Numbered from the stretch's first letter, positions 1 through 6,143 are shown. The stretch is DNA of 7,300 nucleotides from Thermoproteota archaeon (GCA_013153105.1 JAADFC010000032.1:1-7300), one strand, 5' to 3'. The notes: generated from the letters alone by a model not told the origin. Made by a program: numbers and translations.

Positions 1-178
1 CTCCCATGGATTCGAGTAGAATCTAAAGGATGCGCCCATGTACAGCTTCCGATCCACCCATGGCGTGCGCCCAAGGAGCCGATAGGGGAGTTGCAACACT
101 CCAGAGGGGAGGGTCGGCTTGTTGTGGATGTATTGTAGGGGCTTGGCTCTGTTTGGAGTTTAAAGTGTTTGTGGTGTT
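1..178. other. Left-edge region without a supported gene
   Basis: No gene can be supported here. One plus-strand frame is open from base 1 to a TAG at 136-138 (45 codons) and could be the tail of a gene outside the window. Other frames are also open, so this is weak. Two small dyads are visible: GATTC-gagta-GAATC at 9-23 and GGAGT-tgcaac-ACTCC at 87-102. TGCGCCCA occurs at 31-38 and 66-73, and CCCATGG at 3-9 and 57-63. From about 120 the plus strand becomes T/G-rich and clearly less GC-rich than the rest of the window. The region is downstream of the HerA gene stop, but no T-run terminator is seen on the minus strand. Confidence 0.5.
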
Positions 179-1852
179 TTATCGTGTTGGGGTTTGTTGG
201 AGTTTTTGGAGTGTTTTTACTAGGTTTGTTTGTCCCATGCGGTGTCCTTTTGTTCTTTTGCCTGTTTTTACGAGTACTGGTTGGCCTAGTTTGTTGGCTT
301 GTCCTGCTATTAGGGCTGTTCCTCGTGGTAGTCTTGTGAGTTTTTCGCGTAGGTGTGGGGGGAGGCCTCCGACGGTTTTGGAGATGTGGGCTGCGTCGTC
401 TGGTGGGGTGCGGTAGGCTATTATTGTGTTGAGCATGCTTGTTATTATTGGGTCTACGAAGGTTGGGCGCTGGGAGACTATTACTAGGGCTATGCCGAAC
501 TTTCTGCCTTGGGTTGCGAGGAGGGCTAGGTAGTCTCTTGCTATGCTCCAGGCTACGGGGTAGGCTCGGGGGTTGGGGGCGTAGTTCTGGGCTTCCTCGA
601 TGATGAGGGCGGTGTAGCGTTCGTCGCCGGTGGTCTTGTAGGCGGTGAAGGTGTGGTAGAGGAGTCGGGCTAGGTAGGCTAGGATGAGCTGTTTCAGGGG
701 GAGGGGGGCTCCTGGGGCTCCTTCGCTGCTGAAGTCTATGATTACGAGTGTGGGGCTGCGGGTGGCGTGGTCTACCAGGCTGCGGTCTAGGCTGGGGCGG
801 GTGGAGAGTATCCTGTAGGTCTCTGCTAGGTCGTGGTGGAGCTTTTCGACTGCGCTTCTTGCGGCTCTGCCGGTTTGGTGGTGGAAGGCTGCGGTGGGGC
901 CCTTGGTTAGCTCGTCTATCTCCTCTAGGAGGAGGTGGAGGTGGCTGGTGAGGAGCTGGGTGTAGCTGTACTGTTCTCCGAGTCTTCGGAGGGCGCGTTC
1001 GAGGAGGCTTACCTGCAGCTCGTTGACCTCCAGGCCTCCGGTGCGGTAGGCTGCTATGAACTCTGCTATCTCTCTCGCTGTGAACCCGTCGAGGCTTATG
1101 GTTAGGGTTCTCGTGTATGGGCGGTGGCGGGCGGGGCTCTGGGGGAGGACGAGGCGGAGGACCTCCCGGTACTCTCCTATCCTCTCGCCCCTCGCGTGGG
1201 CCTCGTGGTAGTCTAGGTAGTCTCCGTTGGCGTCTACTATGAAGGCTGGGAGGGCTACGCGGCCGCCTCCGGGGGCGGGGATGCTGGCGAGCTGCTCGAC
1301 GAGGTAGCCTACGCCGTAGCTTTTGCCGCTGCCGGTCTCGCCGAAGACTCCGAGGTGCATGGTGAGCGCCTCGACGTCGAGGGGGGCTCCGAGCCCCTGG
1401 TAGCCGAGCAGCTCGCCGTACCAGACCACGCCGGGCGCCCCGGGGTCGAGGCCTAGGAGCCTCTGGAGCCTCTCGGGGGTGAGGAGCCTCACCGGCTCCC
1501 CGGGCCACGGGGGGCGGCCGGGCTCTCCGAGGCCGCCTCCGGGCTGGGGGGCTCCGAGCACCGTCGCCTCGGCGGTGACGTAGGCTTCGAGGCCTGGGGG
1601 CGGCTGGGGGAGCCTGGAGAGGCGCCTGGCGGGGCTCCATATGTCGCCCTCGCGGTGGAGGGGGCTGACGGGGGTTAGCCGCTCCACCCGGGCCACGAGG
1701 GGCGGGGTCTTCTCGCCCCCCGCCTCGACGAGCATGCCCTCCCTGAGCCTCTCCTCGCCCTCCACGGTGAGCTGGAACCTTACCGTGGCGCTGGTGGAGC
1801 CGCTGAGCACGTAGCCCACCACGGGGCCCCTCTCGCCTGTCAACGCGTCCAC
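179..1852 (-). CDS. HerA-type (DUF87) hexameric DNA translocase/ATPase
   Basis: Predicted P-loop ATPase of the HerA/FtsK superfamily, about 557 residues, probably a hexameric DNA-pumping motor. The N-terminus has the small beta-barrel seen in HerA (GPVVGYV near residue 9, then a GMLVEAGG strand). The Walker A GETGSGKS lies near residues 171-178 and is followed by the typical VDANGDY strand (206-212). Walker B is LIIEEAQNYAP (about 416-426). The sensor and Arg region TQGRKFG...VSQRPTFVDP lies near 447-468. The C-terminus is Lys/Gln-rich. The frame stays open to 2047, but that extension is low-complexity and runs over the divergent gene. The GTG at 1852 or the TTG at 1843 are better starts: a GGGAGGGAGGG stretch lies just upstream and gives good spacing for the TTG. 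HerA normally works with NurA, Mre11 and Rad50 in DNA end resection, but none of these is in the window, so its role is open. The family call is firm; the exact start is not. Confidence 0.9.
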   Translation of the reverse strand: MDALTGERGPVVGYVLSGSTSATVRFQLTVEGEERLREGMLVEAGGEKTPPLVARVERLTPVSPLHREGDIWSPARRLSRLPQPPPGLEAYVTAEATVLGAPQPGGGLGEPGRPPWPGEPVRLLTPERLQRLLGLDPGAPGVVWYGELLGYQGLGAPLDVEALTMHLGVFGETGSGKSYGVGYLVEQLASIPAPGGGRVALPAFIVDANGDYLDYHEAHARGERIGEYREVLRLVLPQSPARHRPYTRTLTISLDGFTAREIAEFIAAYRTGGLEVNELQVSLLERALRRLGEQYSYTQLLTSHLHLLLEEIDELTKGPTAAFHHQTGRAARSAVEKLHHDLAETYRILSTRPSLDRSLVDHATRSPTLVIIDFSSEGAPGAPLPLKQLILAYLARLLYHTFTAYKTTGDERYTALIIEEAQNYAPNPRAYPVAWSIARDYLALLATQGRKFGIALVIVSQRPTFVDPIITSMLNTIIAYRTPPDDAAHISKTVGGLPPHLREKLTRLPRGTALIAGQANKLGQPVLVKTGKRTKGHRMGQTNLVKTLQKLQQTPTR

Positions 1853-2015
1853 GCCCTCCCTCCCATACCCGCCTCCGGGGGGAGACGCGGTGCCCGGGGG
1901 CGGGATAGCGGAAACCGATACTAGACCGGGGCCCGGGCGGGCGCGGCGGCTAGAAGGCTCCTGCGGGGGGTGGAGACCCGTGGCGGAGGGTGGCGGCGAG
2001 CAGAAGAGGCTTGAT
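1853..2015. promoter_or_regulatory. Divergent spacer between HerA gene and Cys-rich gene
   Basis: This 163-bp spacer must hold the promoters of two divergent genes. It is very GC-rich. The only purine-rich, less GC-rich island is around 1902-1926 (gatagcgg, aaaccgatactaga), which could carry a BRE/TATA-like element reading rightward toward the gene at 2016. No convincing TATA box is seen for the leftward HerA gene. Placement is inferred from gene orientation rather than from a strong motif. Confidence 0.3.
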
Positions 2016-2615
2016 ATGAGGAGGCTGAGCTGGGTCAGGATGTACAACGCCTACTTCCAGGCTATGGTTGTGGAGGAGCTGGTGGAGCAGGCGACGAAGG
2101 CTCTCGGCACCGACGCGGCGTTCCGGGCGGTGGCGGAGATAACGAGGAAGGGTGCGATGAGGGGGTTCAAGGTGCTCCACGAGGAGGCCAGGAAGGCGGG
2201 GGTGGACCTCTCCGGGCTCAGCCTGAGGGAGGTGCTGGAGTACGAGGTGCGCTGCCACAGCTTCGCCATCGAGGGCATGGGGGTCCCGTTCCAGCTGTGG
2301 GAGCGGCTGGAGGAGCTGGAGCCCGGGCGGAGGTACGCGCTCCACGCGGGTAGGTGCAACTACGCGGAGAGGGTGAAACGGCTCCCCGCCACCTGCGCCG
2401 TCTGCCTCGGCTTCTTCTCCGGGATACTCACAAGGTTCGGCCACGACACCAGGTGGGTGAGGAGCAGGGAGAGGGCCCGGCAGCTCTGCCACCTGCCCCC
2501 CGAGCAGAGGCCCCGCTACGTGGTCTACCGGGACCCCGGGACGCCGCTGCCCCAGTGCAGGATAGTCGTTGAGAGGCTGGAGTGCCCCGACCAGCAGCGG
2601 GAGGGTGAGGGCTAA
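2016..2615 (+). CDS. Cysteine-rich protein of unknown function, paralogue A
   Basis: A 199-residue protein that I do not recognise to family level. The first 100 residues look alpha-helical, from MYNAYFQAMVVEELVEQ onward. The C-terminal half holds most of the seven cysteines: C80 (in RCH), C114, C127, C130, C158 (QLCH), C181 and C190, ending CRIVVERLECP. There is no signal peptide or membrane segment. The layout of helical N-terminus, then C...GFFSGIL..., then a further Cys and a strand, loosely recalls V4R hydrocarbon-sensor domains or the aminothiazoline-carboxylate hydrolase fold. That is only a pattern resemblance. The ATG at 2016 is chosen because GAGG at 2006-2009 lies six bases upstream; a GTG at 1980 would add 12 poorly structured residues. 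The protein is homologous along its length to the product of the convergent gene at 2612-3232, and the two stop codons overlap. Confidence 0.75.
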   Translation: MRRLSWVRMYNAYFQAMVVEELVEQATKALGTDAAFRAVAEITRKGAMRGFKVLHEEARKAGVDLSGLSLREVLEYEVRCHSFAIEGMGVPFQLWERLEELEPGRRYALHAGRCNYAERVKRLPATCAVCLGFFSGILTRFGHDTRWVRSRERARQLCHLPPEQRPRYVVYRDPGTPLPQCRIVVERLECPDQQREGEG

Positions 2616-2650
2616 GGGGGGCAGCGGAGGGGCTCGACGATTATCCTGCA
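2556..2650. repeat. Inverted repeat from the 3' ends of the two paralogues
   Basis: TGCAGGATAGTCGTTGAG at 2556-2573 matches the reverse complement of 2633-2650 at 16 of 18 bases. It encodes the same protein segment (CRIVVE / CRIIVE) in the two convergent paralogues. It is best explained as coding homology in an inverted duplication, but read-through transcripts from either side could fold or pair here. Confidence 0.7.
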
Positions 2651-3232
2651 GGCGGGCGGCTCCACGGTCTCGTCGAGGTAGACCACGTAGTCCGGCCTCG
2701 CGGTGTGGCCCTCCCGGACGCTCCTGCAGAGGTGCCCCAGCTCCCTCGGGCTCGAGAGCCACCTGCTCCGGTAGCCCAGGCCTTTTATCAGCCCCGAGAC
2801 GAGGGCGACGGGGAACACCTTCACCACAGGCAGCTCCTCCGCGGCCCTCATGAGGCTGCAGTCGCTGGCCTCCATGTAGTAGCTGTCGCCGCGGCGGCCC
2901 ACCCGGAACACCTCTATCCCCAGCGGCGCCAGCCTCGCCGCAGCCTCCTCGTGGCAGTACCGGTTCAACCTGAAGAGGTCGTCGAGCGTCTCCAGCCGCA
3001 GCCCCCGGGCGGCGGCGGCGCGCCGCTGCACGTGGAAGCTCGACTGTATAGCCTCCTCAACCATGTTCCCCAGCTGCATCACCGCCGCGCGGAGCCCCAC
3101 GCTCTGGTAGAGGTACCTCGCCACCGAGAAGACGAAGTTCCTGAAGTAGGTCATGTACACCATAAGCCAGTTGACCGCCACCTCGGGCTCCCGCCGAAGC
3201 TCCTCCACAAGCCTCCCCGGGGCCAGGCCCAT
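2612..3232 (-). CDS. Cysteine-rich protein of unknown function, paralogue B
   Basis: A 206-residue protein, clearly paralogous to the product of 2016-2615. Matching blocks include YMTYFRNFV with YNAYFQAMV, the Cys-His pair at C93 (YCH), C125, the SGLIKGLGYRSRWLSSPREL stretch with SGILTRFGHDTRWVRSRERA, LC at 169, PDYVVY with PRYVVY, and CRIIVEPLRCP at the end. Five cysteines are shared (93, 125, 169, 195, 204). The two extra cysteines of paralogue A are replaced here by Lys138 and Pro141. No signal peptide or membrane helix is evident, and the function is unknown. The ATG at 3232 gives a start matching the paralogue. The frame is open to a GTG at 3376, but that extension is Gly/Ala/Pro-rich and unconvincing; a GTG at 3256 is possible. 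The stop codon TAG overlaps the TAA of the convergent gene. Confidence 0.75.
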   Translation of the reverse strand: MGLAPGRLVEELRREPEVAVNWLMVYMTYFRNFVFSVARYLYQSVGLRAAVMQLGNMVEEAIQSSFHVQRRAAAARGLRLETLDDLFRLNRYCHEEAAARLAPLGIEVFRVGRRGDSYYMEASDCSLMRAAEELPVVKVFPVALVSGLIKGLGYRSRWLSSPRELGHLCRSVREGHTARPDYVVYLDETVEPPACRIIVEPLRCPP

Positions 3233-3525
3233 CCCAGCCCCCGCAGCCTCCTCCACGCCGCCCGCCAACCCGCAACGCCCCGCGCAAGCCCCGACGGCGG
3301 AGCCCACCCGGGGCCCCCCGGGGCGCCCGGCCGGGGAAAAGGTGTCGCACGTGAAGGAGAACCCCCATACATTCACGGGGTGTAAGCAACCCGTGTCACA
3401 GACGATTCGTCGACAAGGCCGCAGCCGAGAGACGCAGCTTTACGGGTCCCCGGCCGGGACACCCGGGAGGAGGCGGGGCGCCGAAGCCTCCCTGGAGGGG
3501 CTCGGCCTACGCGAGGGGGAGGAGT
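3233..3525. other. Intergenic spacer with dyad symmetries
   Basis: No supported gene lies here, although several GC-driven frames are open. It must contain the promoter for the leftward gene ending at 2612. The central part (about 3340-3415) is less GC-rich than its surroundings. The leftward strand there reads aatgtatgg (3373-3365), a weak TATA candidate about 130 bp upstream of the ATG. Two dyads lie in the same stretch and are listed separately. Beyond 3420 the sequence is GC-rich and featureless up to the small ORF. Confidence 0.5.
3374..3411. promoter_or_regulatory. Two adjacent dyads, possible operator
   Basis: CACGGG at 3374-3379 and CCCGTG at 3390-3395 form a perfect 6-bp inverted repeat with a 10-base loop. 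Immediately beyond it, GACGATTCGTC at 3401-3411 is a perfect 11-base palindrome around a central T. They occupy the less GC-rich core of the spacer upstream of the leftward paralogue gene, a plausible position for a regulator site. No regulator is known, so this is inference from symmetry and location. Confidence 0.3.
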
Positions 3526-3650
3526 TGACGGCCGCCGTCAAGCGTGAGAGCTTCTACGAGGTTGCCAGGGAGCTTCAGGTGGAGGCTGTGGAGGAGGTTG
3601 ACAGGATACTCTGGGAGGTCCGCGGGCGCGGCAGGAGGCTCTACGGCTAG
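3526..3650 (+). CDS. Doubtful small ORF, possible antitoxin-like remnant
   Basis: The frame ends at TAG 3648-3650 and encodes a charged helical tail (KRESFYEVARELQ, EAVEEVDRILWEV). A TTG at 3526, preceded by a GA/G-rich stretch, would give 41 residues. A GTG at 3393 in the same frame would give 86. Just before the TTG the frame reads LGLREGEEL, which is the typical end of an AbrB/VapB swapped-hairpin domain, and the helical tail after it fits an antitoxin C-terminus. The residues upstream of LGLREGEEL do not look like an AbrB fold, so the gene may be a decayed antitoxin, or the match may be chance. No PIN or other toxin gene is adjacent. Confidence 0.35.
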
Positions 3651-3653
3651 CGT

Positions 3654-3672
3654 CGCGCTGGCCACTAGCGCG
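3654..3672. repeat. GC inverted repeat after the small ORF
   Basis: CGCGCT at 3654-3659 and AGCGCG at 3667-3672 form a perfect 6-bp stem with a 7-base loop, four bases after the stop at 3650. There is no T-run after it, so it is not a typical archaeal terminator. It could be a processing or regulatory structure, or chance in GC-rich DNA. Confidence 0.3.
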
Positions 3673-3699
3673 GCCCGGTGCGGGGGGCTTCTTCAAGTG

Positions 3700-3729
3700 C
3701 CCCGCCGCGGCGCTGGTGGGGCGGCGGGG
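3700..3729 (+). promoter_or_regulatory. GC hairpin overlapping the dehydrogenase ribosome binding site
   Basis: CCCCGCCG (3700-3707) and CGGCGGGG (3722-3729) are perfect 8-bp inverted arms around a 14-base loop. The 3' arm overlaps the G-rich GGGGGTG stretch (3726-3732), which is the likely Shine-Dalgarno for the TTG start at 3741. If this region is transcribed as a leader, the hairpin would hide the ribosome binding site. The arms and position are seen; the function is inferred. Confidence 0.35.
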
Positions 3730-3740
3730 GTGCCGGGGCG

Positions 3741-4817
3741 TTGAGGGCTGCGGTGCTGGAGGCTCCGGGGAGGCTTGTGGTCCGGGAGGTGCCCGAGCCG
3801 GAGCCGCCGCCGGGCTGGGCGCTGGTTAGGAGTGTGGCCGTGGGCGTCTGTGGTACCGACAAGGCGTTCTACCGTGGGAGCTACCCGCCTCCGGGCGGCT
3901 ACCCGCTGGTTCCGGGGCATGAGGCTGCGGGTGTGGTTGCGGCGGCGCCGCCTGGCTATGAGCATCTCGTGGATAGGCTGGTTGTGCCGGAGATCAACCT
4001 GGTTGACCCTGGGGATATGTGGAGGGAGCCGTGTAGGAGCGGGCTCTACATACACTGTCCGGCGCCGGTGAAGAAGACGCTGGGCATAGACTACCCGGGG
4101 GCGTTGGCGGAGTACTTCGCGGTGCCGGCGTGGCTGCTGCACCCTGTGGAGGGGCTCTCCCCGGAGGAGGCTACTGCGGTGGAGCCGCTGGCGGCGGTGT
4201 TGAAGGCGTTCGCGCTCGAGCCGCCCCGGCCTGGGGACCGGGCGGCTGTGGTGGGGTCGGGGTTCCTGGCGAGCCTGGCGGCGCAGGTGCTGGAGAGGGT
4301 TTACGGGCTCGAGGTGACCGTGTTCGCGCGGCGCGGCTCGCCGAAGGCGAGGCTGCTCGGGGAGAGGCTCGGCCTCCGGGTGGAGCCGCTGGAGGAGGCT
4401 GAGGAGCTTGCAAGGCGGGAGGGCCGGTGGGGCATGGGCTACGACCTAGTCTTCGAGGCGACGGGGAGCAACGAGGGGCTCGACACGGCTGTGAGGATTG
4501 CGAGACCCATGGGGGTTGTCCACGTGAAGTCCACGCCGGGCGGGAGGGGCTGCTGGAGCCAGACGCTGGCGGTGGTGAAGGAGCTTAGGCTCGTGGCGAG
4601 CCGCTGCGGCACCTGGAGGGAGTTCGAGGAGGCGATACGGCTTATAAGGTCGAGGCTCGTGGAGCCCCTGGTTACAAGCGTGGTCTGGGGCCTCGAGAGG
4701 GCCCCGGAGGCGTTCGAGCGGGCGCTGAGGAGGGAGGAGCTGAAGGTCGTGGTAAGAGTGTCGAGGACCCCCTGGGAGTGGCGCAGGCTCCGGCTAGGGG
4801 AGGAGGGTGGAGCCTAG
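3741..4817 (+). CDS. Medium-chain zinc-type alcohol/sugar dehydrogenase
   Basis: A 358-residue member of the zinc-containing MDR superfamily (COG1063-like), presumably an NAD(P)-dependent alcohol or polyol dehydrogenase; the substrate cannot be told. Catalytic zinc residues appear intact: C37 in GVCGTD, H60 and E61 in GHE, and E148 in AVEPLA. The structural-zinc lobe is reduced. C98 and C106 keep the x7 spacing of the third and fourth canonical cysteines, while the first two positions are D92 and R95. The Rossmann nucleotide loop is VVGSGFLAS (170-178), with Ala177 replacing the third Gly of GxGxxG. R197 and R198 after the second strand (VFARRGS) hint at NADP use. The TTG at 3741 is chosen because the family N-terminus (RAAVLEAPGRLVV) begins there and a G-rich SD lies eight bases upstream; the 21 upstream codons are low-complexity. 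The 3' end overlaps thiC by 24 bp, convergently. Confidence 0.88.
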   Translation: MRAAVLEAPGRLVVREVPEPEPPPGWALVRSVAVGVCGTDKAFYRGSYPPPGGYPLVPGHEAAGVVAAAPPGYEHLVDRLVVPEINLVDPGDMWREPCRSGLYIHCPAPVKKTLGIDYPGALAEYFAVPAWLLHPVEGLSPEEATAVEPLAAVLKAFALEPPRPGDRAAVVGSGFLASLAAQVLERVYGLEVTVFARRGSPKARLLGERLGLRVEPLEEAEELARREGRWGMGYDLVFEATGSNEGLDTAVRIARPMGVVHVKSTPGGRGCWSQTLAVVKELRLVASRCGTWREFEEAIRLIRSRLVEPLVTSVVWGLERAPEAFERALRREELKVVVRVSRTPWEWRRLRLGEEGGA

Positions 4818-6143
4818 TATCCTCCGGGTCAGCTCCTCCGGCTCCGGCTCCCCCCGGCCCCTCATGTGCTTGCCGAGGACGAGGCAGGCGCAGTACTGGC
4901 CGCACATGTCGCAGGCCCTGGTGCGGAGCCCGTACTGGGCGTGTATCCTGGCAGCCCCCCTGGGGTCGAACGCGTGGTCGAGCATCGTCTTCCAGTCCAG
5001 CCTCGCCCGGGCCCAGCTGACAGCGGCGTCCCTCCCCGCCGCCCTGGCACCGTACTTGGCCAGGTCCGCCGCGTGCGCAGCTATCCGGGCCGCTATAATC
5101 CCCTCCTTCACCTGCTCCGGCGTCGGCAGGCTGAGGTGCTCCGCGGGGGTGACGTAGCAGAGGTAGTCGGCGCCCGCCCAGAGGGCGAGGGCGCCGCCTA
5201 TAGCGAGGGCTATATGGTCGTAGCCCATCGCCGCGTCGGTGGGCAGGGGGCCGAGCACATAGTAGGGGGCTCCCCCGGTGAGCTGCTTCTCCAGCCTCAC
5301 GTTAGCCGCTATCTGGTCGAGCGTCATGTGCCCGGGCCCCTCGACTATAACCTGCACCCCCGCCTCCCGGGCGCTCCTCACCAGCCTCGCAGCCTCCACC
5401 AGCTCCGCCACCTGCAGCTCGTCGTGCTGGTCGAAGATGCTGCCCGGCCGGAGGCTGTCCCCCACGCTTATCACCGCGTCGTACTCGGCGAAGAGCTCGA
5501 GGAGGTAGCTCCAGTGGCTCCTGTAGGGGTTCTCCTCGCCGTTCTCCAGCATCCACGCCGCGAGCAGCGCGCCGCCCCTGCTGGTTATCGGTATCACCCT
5601 CCTGCTCCTCACCGCCTTCTCGGCCAGCTCCCTGGAGAGGGCCGCGTGTATAGTCATGTAGTCCACTCCCTGCCTCAGCTGCCTCTCTACAATCTTTATG
5701 AACCAGTCGCTGGGGATGCCTAGGCCGCCGTAGCGGCGGAGCCCCTCCACCCAAGCCTGGTAGGTGGGCACCGTCCCCAGCGGCAGCGGCTCCGCCTCCC
5801 TCATAATCATCATGCGTATCTCGTCCAGGTCACCCCCCATGCTAAGGTCCATAACCGTGTCCGCGCCGTACTCCACGGCTATCCGGGCCTTCCTCCTCTC
5901 AGCCTCCACGTCCACCACAGTGCCGCTCGTCCCGATGTTAGCGTTGACCTTCGAGAACATCGCCTCCCCCACAGCTACCAGCCTCACCCGGCCGCTCCGC
6001 TTCACGTTCCTCAGCAGCGCCACCCTCCCCTCGGCGATGAGGAACCTCACCTTCTCAGGCTCCAGCCCCTCAGCCTTGGCCACCTCCCTCATCTCATCGG
6101 TTACCCTGCCCTCCCGGGCCGCCTTCATAATCGTGTCCGCCAC
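4794..6143 (-). CDS. thiC: Phosphomethylpyrimidine synthase ThiC
   Basis: Radical-SAM enzyme that rearranges aminoimidazole ribotide into HMP phosphate, the pyrimidine precursor of thiamine. At 449 residues it is the short archaeal/anaerobe type, lacking the long N-terminal domain of E. coli ThiC. Family signatures seen: NANIGTSG (68-74), DLSMGGDL (99-106), PITSRGG (185-191), SVGDSLRPG (226-234), VEGPGHM (267-273), GPLPTDAAMGYDH (298-310) and LCYVTPAEHL (328-337). The iron-sulfur motif is CDMCGQYCAC, with Cys at 411, 414, 418 and 420. That is CX2CX3C plus an extra Cys, where the E. coli motif is CX2CX4C. The GTG at 6143 is the best start: a GGAGG lies about 11 bases upstream, and it precedes the conserved TIMKAAREG start block. 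An in-frame ATG at 6128 is possible. It lies 29 bp after thi4 on the same strand, so the two are probably co-transcribed. Confidence 0.95.
   Translation of the reverse strand: MADTIMKAAREGRVTDEMREVAKAEGLEPEKVRFLIAEGRVALLRNVKRSGRVRLVAVGEAMFSKVNANIGTSGTVVDVEAERRKARIAVEYGADTVMDLSMGGDLDEIRMMIMREAEPLPLGTVPTYQAWVEGLRRYGGLGIPSDWFIKIVERQLRQGVDYMTIHAALSRELAEKAVRSRRVIPITSRGGALLAAWMLENGEENPYRSHWSYLLELFAEYDAVISVGDSLRPGSIFDQHDELQVAELVEAARLVRSAREAGVQVIVEGPGHMTLDQIAANVRLEKQLTGGAPYYVLGPLPTDAAMGYDHIALAIGGALALWAGADYLCYVTPAEHLSLPTPEQVKEGIIAARIAAHAADLAKYGARAAGRDAAVSWARARLDWKTMLDHAFDPRGAARIHAQYGLRTRACDMCGQYCACLVLGKHMRGRGEPEPEELTRRILGSTLLP

Noticed and set aside
1..40. tRNA T-arm-like sequence (ATTCGAGTA)
   Set aside because: Flanking bases do not form the T-stem and no cloverleaf can be built.
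1..138. Open plus-strand frame from the left edge, possible gene tail
   Set aside because: Only 45 codons, no recognisable motif, and frames on both strands are also open here.
598..605. TGATGA as a C box of a C/D guide RNA
   Set aside because: It is antisense to the Walker B coding sequence (IIEEA), and no D box lies at suitable distance.
1853..2047. N-terminal extension of the HerA gene to 2047
   Set aside because: The added residues are low-complexity, lie on top of the divergent gene's start, and precede the conserved barrel; a GTG and a TTG near a strong purine-rich SD stretch lie downstream.
1950..2762. Long minus-strand frame (270 codons) across the Cys-rich gene
   Set aside because: Pro/Leu/Arg/His-rich composition typical of an antisense shadow in GC-rich DNA; it overlaps two better-supported genes.
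3678..3740. N-terminal extension of the dehydrogenase to the ATG at 3678
   Set aside because: Encodes a Gly/Ser/Arg low-complexity stretch over a hairpin; the family N-terminus begins exactly at the TTG with a well-spaced SD.
4866..5723. Long plus-strand frame (285 codons) inside thiC
   Set aside because: It is the antisense shadow of thiC, with biased composition and no recognisable domain.
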